This document shows, piece after piece, positions 6,733-10,925 of a stretch of DNA of 10,925 nucleotides. The notes below the pieces were generated by a model that searched no databases, had not been told where the DNA came from, and was given only the letters and a program-made list of their open reading frames with translations. Made by a program: the position numbers and the translations under genes. The stretch is from Intrasporangiaceae bacterium (lineage in GTDB: Bacteria; Actinomycetota; Actinomycetes; Actinomycetales; Dermatophilaceae), in the NCBI GenBank assembly GCA_012518475.1, contig JAAYSB010000202.1, positions 1 through 10,925 on the forward strand. Reading direction: 5' to 3'. The stretch's first letter is position 1. Every line of letters starts with the position of its first letter.

Positions 6733-8088
6733 ATGCAGCACGACGCACTCCACCCCAGCTTCCGCGAACCCTTCGAGGTCGTTCTCCGGCGCAATCCGGG
6801 GGAGAAGGAGTTCCAGCAGGCGGTGTATGAGGTCATGCAGAGCCTGGCGCCGATCGAGGGCCGCCGGCCGGAGTTCAGCCAGTGGTCGATCCTCAAGCGG
6901 ATGATCGAGCCGGAGCGGCAGATCATCTTCCGCGTCCCGTGGGTCGACGACCAGGGCAAGGTGCACGTCAACCGGGGTTTCCGGGTCGAGTTCTCCTCGG
7001 CTCTGGGTCCCTACAAGGGCGGCCTGCGATTCCACCCCAGCGTCAACCTGTCGATCATCAAGTTCCTCGGCTTCGAGCAGCTCTTCAAGAATGCCCTCAC
7101 CGGCATGCCCATCGGCGGCGGCAAGGGTGGATCGGACTTCGACCCCAAGGGCAGGAGCGACGGCGAGATCATGCGGTTCTGTCAGTCGTTCATGACTGAG
7201 CTGCACCGTCACCTGGGGGAGTACACCGACGTCCCGGCCGGCGACATCGGTGTCGGTGGCCGCGAGCTCGGCTACCTGTTCGGTCAGTACAAGCGCATCA
7301 CGAACCGGTACGAGTCCGGCGTCCTCACCGGCAAGGGGCCATCCTGGGGAGGATCGCTCGTACGCACCGAGGCGACCGGCTACGGCACCGCGTTCTTCAC
7401 TCAGGAGATGCTCAAGACCCGCAACCAGGACCTCGAGGGCAAGAACGTCGTCGTCTCCGGGTCGGGCAACGTCGCTGTCTATGCCATCGAGAAGGTCCAC
7501 CAGCTCGGTGGCACCGTCATCGCCTGTTCGGACAGTGGTGGCTATGTCGTCGACGAGGACGGGCTTGACCTCGACCTGCTCAAGGAGATCAAGGAGGTCC
7601 GCCGCGGTCGGCTCACGGAGTACGCCGAGGAGAAGGGCGGCTCGGTGCGCCACATCTCAGACGGCTCGATCTGGGACGTCCCGTGCGATATCGCTCTGCC
7701 CTGCGCGACCCAGAACGAGCTCGACGACAACGCCGCCACGACGCTCGTGAAGAACGGCGTCGAGGTCGTCGCCGAGGGCGCCAACATGCCGTGCACCCCG
7801 AAGGCCGTCGCGGTGTTCCAGTCCGCCGACCTGCTCTTCGGCCCGGGGAAGGCCGCCAACGCCGGTGGGGTCGCCACCTCGGCCCTGGAGATGCAGCAGA
7901 ACGCCTCCCGCGACACGTGGACCTTCGAGAAGACCGAGGCCCGCCTCGAGGAGATCATGCGGGCCATCCACCGTCGCTGCCTGCGCACGGCCGAGGAGTA
8001 CGGCGACCCCGGCAACTACGTCATGGGCGCCAACCTCGGCGGCTACATCAAGGTCGCCAACGCCATGGTGGCCATGGGGGTCATCTGA
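6733..8088 (+). CDS. gdhA: NADP-type glutamate dehydrogenase
   Basis: The enzyme interconverts 2-oxoglutarate plus ammonium and glutamate, the low-affinity route of ammonium assimilation. The 451-residue length is typical of hexameric bacterial GdhA. The substrate domain carries GFRVEFSSALGPYKGGLRFH (82-101) and the active-site signature MPIGGGKGGSDFDPKG (125-140), with Lys131 as the likely catalytic lysine. The cofactor domain shows SGSGNVAVYAIEKVHQLG (242-259) and CSDSGG (265-270); a Ser at the end of the second strand fits NADP rather than NAD preference. PCATQNEL (323-330), AEGANMP (347-353) and FGPGKAANAGGVATSALEM (369-387) complete the family pattern. No in-frame start lies close upstream of ATG 6733, and no strong ribosome site is seen. 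It is divergent from glmU. The gene appears intact and of native composition. Confidence 0.96.
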   Translation: MQHDALHPSFREPFEVVLRRNPGEKEFQQAVYEVMQSLAPIEGRRPEFSQWSILKRMIEPERQIIFRVPWVDDQGKVHVNRGFRVEFSSALGPYKGGLRFHPSVNLSIIKFLGFEQLFKNALTGMPIGGGKGGSDFDPKGRSDGEIMRFCQSFMTELHRHLGEYTDVPAGDIGVGGRELGYLFGQYKRITNRYESGVLTGKGPSWGGSLVRTEATGYGTAFFTQEMLKTRNQDLEGKNVVVSGSGNVAVYAIEKVHQLGGTVIACSDSGGYVVDEDGLDLDLLKEIKEVRRGRLTEYAEEKGGSVRHISDGSIWDVPCDIALPCATQNELDDNAATTLVKNGVEVVAEGANMPCTPKAVAVFQSADLLFGPGKAANAGGVATSALEMQQNASRDTWTFEKTEARLEEIMRAIHRRCLRTAEEYGDPGNYVMGANLGGYIKVANAMVAMGVI

Positions 8089-8157
8089 CCTCGCTGGACT
8101 ACCCTTGTGGGTCGAGCCGTGTTCCCGTGCCTTCTGAGGTGGCGTGCCGCGCCTCGT

Positions 8158-8236
8158 TCCCCGGTTGGTCTGCTGGTAGGGCCCGCCTGACTTTGAATCA
8201 GGATTAGCGACGTAGGTTCGATTCCTACCCGGGGAG
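8158..8236 (+). tRNA. tRNA-Gln (anticodon TTG), atypical D-arm and variable region
   Basis: The cloverleaf is clear in three arms. The acceptor stem is a perfect 7 bp (8158-8164 with 8229-8235), with G73 at 8236 as in other tRNA-Gln. The anticodon stem is CCTGA/TCAGG (8186-8190/8198-8202) with loop CTTTGAA; TTG at 8193-8195 reads CAA (and CAG by wobble). The T-arm is GTAGG-TTCGATT-CCTAC (8212-8228). CCA is not encoded. The D-arm is irregular: GGTC (8167-8170) pairs best with GGCC (8180-8183), leaving two bases before the anticodon stem and no A at the usual position 14. The variable region is 9 bases (8203-8211), not the 4-5 normal for class I. Total length is 79. A U-first, G73 acceptor end supports the Gln identity. 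Confidence 0.85.
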
Positions 8237-8250
8237 CCCTCCAGCATGGC

Positions 8251-8290
8251 GGGTGGAGTCGGGGTGACCCTGACGACCTGAAGTCCACCC
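8251..8290 (+). terminator. Nested hairpin after the tRNA (possible terminator)
   Basis: GGGTGGA (8251-8257) pairs with TCCACCC (8284-8290). Inside it GTCGGGG-TGA-CCCTGAC (8258-8274) forms a second 7-bp stem with one G-T pair. It begins 14 bases after the tRNA end. There is no T-run, as is common for actinobacterial terminators. It could equally be a processing signal or a leader structure for the tetR gene, which starts 80 bases later. The remaining 8291-8369 shows no clear promoter. Confidence 0.45.
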
Positions 8291-8369
8291 ACGAACCGGG
8301 GACGCCGTTTCGCTGCTATCTGGAAGACGTGGTGGAGTGGGACTTGCCCCGTCAATGCAAGATAGAGGT

Positions 8370-9029
8370 ATGACACGCGCGCCCAACTCCACGCCTGCGG
8401 CGGCCGCGCGGGCCCGGATGACGGGGAAGCAGCGCCGCGAGCAGCTCGTCCTCATCGGTCGACGGCTGTTCGCCCGGAAGGGCTTCGAGGGGACCTCGGT
8501 CGAGGAGATCGCCGCGGCGGCAGGGGTGTCCAAGCCGGTCATCTACGAGCACTTCGGCGGCAAGGAAGGTCTCTATGCGGTCGTTGTCGACCGGGAGATC
8601 GATGCGCTGCTCTCGACGATCACGGCGACCCTGACCTCGGTGGGCACGTCCCGGCAGATCATCGAGCGGGCGGCGCTGGCACTGCTCGACTACATCGAGG
8701 GATCGGCGGATGGCTTCCGGATCCTCGTGCGCGACAGCCCGCCCGGGCAGTCCACCGGAACGTTTGCGAGCCTGATGTCTGACATCGCGAGCCAGGTCGA
8801 GCACATCCTCGTAGCGGCGTTCAAGCGGCACGGACTCGATCCGAAGGCTGCGCCCATGTATGCGCAGATGCTCGTCGGCATGATCGCCATGACGGGCCAG
8901 TGGTGGCTGGACTCGCGCAAGTTCAAGAAGCACGAGGTCGCCGCCCATGTCGTCAACCTCGCGTGGAACGGCCTGACCGAGCTCGAGCGTCGGCCGACCC
9001 TCTCGGAGGCGGTTCAGGAGGAGGGCTGA
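8370..9029 (+). CDS. TetR-family transcriptional regulator
   Basis: The 219-residue product has an N-terminal TetR helix-turn-helix (about residues 18-66): RREQLVLIGRRLFARKGFEG, then TSVEEIAAAAGVSKPVIYEHF (42-62), followed by GGKEGLYAVVVDREIDALL. The C-terminal domain is helical, with DGFRILVRDSP (114-124) and MTGQWWLDSR (174-183), a pattern I recall from the TetR regulator that sits between glmU and mfd in mycobacteria (Rv1019). The position in this neighbourhood agrees. The frame also allows GTG 8337 and ATG 8355. I chose ATG 8370 because homologues have a short disordered leader; AGAGG ends one base before it, too close for a normal ribosome site, so a leaderless start is possible. Ligand and targets are unknown. 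The end overlaps the convergent CGNR gene by 16 bases. Confidence 0.9.
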   Translation: MTRAPNSTPAAAARARMTGKQRREQLVLIGRRLFARKGFEGTSVEEIAAAAGVSKPVIYEHFGGKEGLYAVVVDREIDALLSTITATLTSVGTSRQIIERAALALLDYIEGSADGFRILVRDSPPGQSTGTFASLMSDIASQVEHILVAAFKRHGLDPKAAPMYAQMLVGMIAMTGQWWLDSRKFKKHEVAAHVVNLAWNGLTELERRPTLSEAVQEEG

Positions 9030-9628
9030 GCCGCTGGACGGGCGCTCGGTCGTCGGGTTCTCGGCTGCCGCTCCGTGGACTGACGGGCGTCGGCCTGACG
9101 CGCCCGGTAGGCGGCGACGTTGGCATTGTTGCCGCACGTCCCGTCGCAGAACTTGCGGGAGCGGTTTCGGGAGAGGTCGACGAGGACATCGTCGCAGTCC
9201 TGCGCCGCGCAGACCTTGAGCCGGTCCAGCTCGTCGGCGCGGATGACATCGACCATGGCCATCGCCGTGTCGACGGCCAGGCGGGTCGCGAGCGGGGCGT
9301 TCGAGGGTGTGGCGTGTACGTGCCAGCCGAGGGGCTCGTGGTTGACGAGCTGGGGCCGGGCATCGCCGTCGCGGAGCAGGTCGTTGGTGATGAGGACCGC
9401 CTGATCGAGGTCGGCGTCCCAGTACTCGCGGAGCCGTGACCGGACCCGGCGCACGGTCTCGAGCTCGTCCTCGGTCCCGGGGAGGTCTCCGGTCCAGTCC
9501 CACTCGAGGAGCTGCTCGACGAGCTCGGCGACCGAGGTTAGGCCCTCGCCGTGAGCGGCCGTGGGGCGGGTGTTGACCAGCACGGCGGCGTACTGGAGCG
9601 CGTCGGCAGTGTCACGGGTGAAACTCAC
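9014..9628 (-). CDS. ABATE/CGNR-type zinc-finger protein, putative regulator
   Basis: The 204-residue protein matches the actinobacterial family with an N-terminal ABATE-like domain (about 1-120: ALQYAAVLVNT at 10-20, then a helical region) and a C-terminal CGNR zinc finger (about 130-176). Four cysteines, Cys140, Cys145, Cys161 and Cys165, in the pattern C-x4-C-x15-C-x3-C, would hold zinc; VCAAQDCDDVLVDLSRNRSR and KFCDGTCGNNANVAAYRAR show the motif. The hallmark CGNR reads CGNN here, while the flanking VAAYRAR is normal. Residues 178-204 are a basic, Pro/Arg/Ser-rich tail. The start is GTG at 9628 with an ideal AGGAG 5 bases upstream. Family members are thought to bind DNA, but few are characterised. 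It is divergent from the EamA transporter, so it may regulate it; this is inference. Its 3' end overlaps tetR by 16 bases. Confidence 0.87.
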   Translation of the reverse strand: MSFTRDTADALQYAAVLVNTRPTAAHGEGLTSVAELVEQLLEWDWTGDLPGTEDELETVRRVRSRLREYWDADLDQAVLITNDLLRDGDARPQLVNHEPLGWHVHATPSNAPLATRLAVDTAMAMVDVIRADELDRLKVCAAQDCDDVLVDLSRNRSRKFCDGTCGNNANVAAYRARQADARQSTERQPRTRRPSARPAAQPSS

Positions 9629-9688
9629 TTTGACTCCTGACGGAAGCAGGCAGTACTGTCGTGAGCGTAAGCATACTTTGCTCCTGAC
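9627..9688. repeat. Direct repeat pair in the CGNR/EamA intergenic region
   Basis: ACTTTGACTCCTGAC (9627-9641) and ACTTTGCTCCTGAC (9675-9688) match except for one deleted base, offset by 47-48 bases. The first copy contains the ribosome site and GTG start of the CGNR gene on the minus strand, and also TTGACT, the likely -35 of the transporter gene. A palindrome CAGTACTG (9651-9658) lies between them on the likely -10. The arrangement could be an operator pair or a duplicated translation start region. Confidence 0.5.
9630..9659 (+). promoter_or_regulatory. Likely promoter of the EamA transporter gene
   Basis: TTGACT (9630-9635) and TACTGT (9654-9659) are separated by 18 bases, a good match to the housekeeping sigma consensus. 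Transcription would start near 9666, giving a leader of about 86 bases. The -35 sits on the CGNR start codon region, so the two divergent genes share regulatory DNA. Confidence 0.5.
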
Positions 9689-9751
9689 ACTCCTGCCCTC
9701 GGTACCCGTGGGTGAGCATCCGGCGGAGCTCGAGAAGGGACAGGGTCCGAC

Positions 9752-10735
9752 ATGGTCGAGGCGATGCGCCGGCAGTTCGGGACAGGCCTGGTCATGGCGC
9801 TGCTGGCAGCAGCGGCGTTCGGTACGTCAGGGCCGTTCGCGAAGTCGCTCATTGAGGAGGGCTGGTCCCCCCCGCTTGTCGTCTTCGTGCGCATGCTCGG
9901 GGCGGCACTGGTCCTCGCGCCGTTCGCCTATCGCGCCCTCGTCGCCCATCGGCATGACATCGCCCGGCACTGGCCGCTCGTCGTCGCCTACGGGCTCCTG
10001 GCCGTCGGTCTGGCACAGCTCGGCTTCTTCCAGGCCGTCGAGCGCCTCCCGGTCGGGGTCGCGCTCCTGCTCGAGTTCCTCGGCGTCGTCATCGTCGTGC
10101 TCGTCATGTGGGTTATCACTCGCGTCGTGCCGCACCGGCTCACGTTCCTGGGAATCGCTCTGGCCATCGCCGGCCTCGTCCTCATCCTCGATGTCGTCGG
10201 TGCGGCCAGGCCGGACCTCGTCGGCGTCGCCTGGGGGCTCATCGCAGCCTTAGGCCTCGCCGGGCACTTCGTCATCGCCGGCCGACCCAACCCGCTCCCG
10301 CCGATCGCCTTCGCCTGTCTCGGCCTCCTCGTCGGAGCCGGCGCGCTGGCGGTGCTCGGGGTCACTGGTGTCCTCGACATGCGGGTGGGCGCAGGGGAAG
10401 TGGACCTTCTCGGCCATGACGTGCCAAGCTGGGTGTCGCTCGCGGAACTCGTCCTTGTCGCGGCGGCACTCGCATACGTCCTCGGCATCCTCGCCGCCCG
10501 CCAGCTCGGGTCGACGATGGCGTCCTTCGTCGGACTCACCGAGGTGCTCTTCGCGATCCTCTTCGCGTGGCTCCTGCTCGGCGAGCTGCCCCGTGCGGTC
10601 CAGCTGGTCGGTGGCGCGCTCATCCTCGGCGGTGTTATCGCAGTCCGGCTCGGGGAGCGGGCGCGGGAGCTCGCCGACCCGTCCCAGGACACCGTGGAGG
10701 ACCTCTTCGAGCACGCCGAGACCCCAGCGCCGTGA
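9752..10735 (+). CDS. EamA/DMT-family membrane transporter
   Basis: The 327-residue protein shows about ten hydrophobic helices (near residues 12-30, 41-60, 74-94, 100-120, 129-148, 156-175, 184-205, 229-249, 255-276, 282-300), as two five-helix EamA repeats. The first repeat begins LLAAAAFGTSGPFAKSLIEEG and ends after helix five; the second ends FVGLTEVLFAILFAWLLLGE (259-278), the family's typical closing motif. Such drug/metabolite transporters export amino acids, metabolites or toxic compounds across the cytoplasmic membrane; the substrate cannot be read from the sequence. Residues 301-327 form an acidic cytoplasmic tail. AGGG lies 6 bases before ATG 9752; Met5 is an alternative start. It is divergent from the CGNR gene, and the tandem repeat array begins 14 bases after its stop. 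Confidence 0.92.
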   Translation: MVEAMRRQFGTGLVMALLAAAAFGTSGPFAKSLIEEGWSPPLVVFVRMLGAALVLAPFAYRALVAHRHDIARHWPLVVAYGLLAVGLAQLGFFQAVERLPVGVALLLEFLGVVIVVLVMWVITRVVPHRLTFLGIALAIAGLVLILDVVGAARPDLVGVAWGLIAALGLAGHFVIAGRPNPLPPIAFACLGLLVGAGALAVLGVTGVLDMRVGAGEVDLLGHDVPSWVSLAELVLVAAALAYVLGILAARQLGSTMASFVGLTEVLFAILFAWLLLGELPRAVQLVGGALILGGVIAVRLGERARELADPSQDTVEDLFEHAETPAP

Positions 10736-10749
10736 GCGACGCGGCTCCT

Positions 10750-10925
10750 CGCTGACCGGGTGGAGGTGTGGAGCGTCGCTGCAGTGTCGTGTGGCACCTC
10801 CACCGGGCCTGGGAAGGGCTGCCCGGGGTGACGCGCTGACCGGGTGGAGGTGTGGAGCGTCGCTGCAGTGTCGTGTGGCACCTCCACCGGGCCTGGGAAG
10901 GGCTGCCCGGGGTGACGCGCTGACC
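10750..10925. repeat. Perfect 84-bp tandem repeat array (runs off the window)
   Basis: Units at 10750-10833 and 10834-10917 are identical over all 84 bases, and a third begins at 10918 (8 bases seen). Each unit holds a 46-base dyad: GGTGGAGGTG and CACCTCCACC (10759-10768 and 10795-10804 in unit 1) flank an imperfectly paired interior centred exactly on CTGCAG (10779-10784). A second short inverted repeat, CCGGGC/GCCCGG (10803-10808/10821-10826), overlaps the 3' arm, so two folds compete. Full copy number is unknown because the window ends inside the array. The unit is not long enough for a known transposon, and no spacer-repeat alternation is present. Confidence 0.9.
10756..10807 (+). terminator. 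Hairpin in the first repeat unit, possible terminator of the EamA gene
   Basis: The first repeat's dyad starts 21 bases after the transporter stop. The RNA could form a 10-bp outer stem plus a CC/GG extension after one mismatch, with a mostly paired interior. There is no T-run. Being symmetrical, it could act on transcripts from either side. Confidence 0.35.

Noticed and set aside
6718..6733. Sigma-54-like motif just before gdhA (TGGCAC...TTGGCA, with GG and GC ten bases apart)
   Set aside because: The spacing fits a -24/-12 promoter, but actinobacteria generally lack RpoN, and the match would put the transcription start inside the gene. It is most likely chance.
9752..10735. EamA transporter as the PecM partner of the marR-type gene (PecS-PecM pair)
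   Set aside because: PecS-like and PecM-like genes are normally adjacent and divergent. Here they are 6 kb apart, and the regulator's divergent partner is the tam remnant.
9988..10887. Minus-strand open frame of 299 codons crossing the repeats
   Set aside because: It is antisense to the EamA gene. It stays open through the repeats only because the unit is 84 bases, a multiple of three, in GC-rich DNA.
10750..10925. Tandem units as a CRISPR array
   Set aside because: The 84-base units are identical throughout and abut directly; there are no variable spacers and no cas genes nearby.

Overview
The window is high-GC, gene-dense actinobacterial chromosome. The core order (ispE; prs and glmU on the minus strand; then a TetR regulator like the one between glmU and mfd in mycobacteria) is an actinobacterial housekeeping neighbourhood. 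Codon use, GTG starts and short or leaderless 5' ends fit a Micrococcales-type organism such as Brevibacterium, but the genus is inferred, not proven. I see no phage genes, insertion sequence, CRISPR array or defence island.

Layout. 1-163 (-): N-terminus of a secreted protein cut by the window edge. 328-3185 (+): ispE (isoprenoid precursor synthesis) then a Uup/EttA-like ABC-F ATPase. 3182-3721 (-): a MarR-family regulator of the TamR/HucR (UrtR) type, meeting the ABC-F gene tail to tail. 3741-3762: a three-half-site operator. 3790-3977 (+): an internally deleted remnant of tam (trans-aconitate methyltransferase), so a tamR-tam divergent pair has lost its enzyme. 6507-3998 (-): glmU-prs, translationally coupled. 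6733-8088 (+): NADP-type glutamate dehydrogenase, divergent from glmU. 8158-8236: a tRNA-Gln(UUG) with unusual D-arm and variable region, followed by a nested hairpin. 8370-9029 (+): TetR regulator. 9628-9014 (-): CGNR-type zinc-finger protein whose signature reads CGNN, overlapping the tetR end. 9752-10735 (+): ten-helix EamA/DMT transporter. 10750-10925: perfect 84-bp tandem repeats, each built round a long dyad, running off the window.

How the genes relate. glmU (UDP-GlcNAc) and prs (PRPP) supply wall and nucleotide/amino-acid precursors, ispE supplies isoprenoids, and gdhA joins 2-oxoglutarate to ammonium. The regulator next to the dead tam gene belongs to a family whose members respond to TCA-cycle acids, so its surviving targets are probably elsewhere. 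The best leads are the decayed tam gene with intact regulator and operator, the 84-bp repeat array, and the odd tRNA. No novel multi-gene system is evident.
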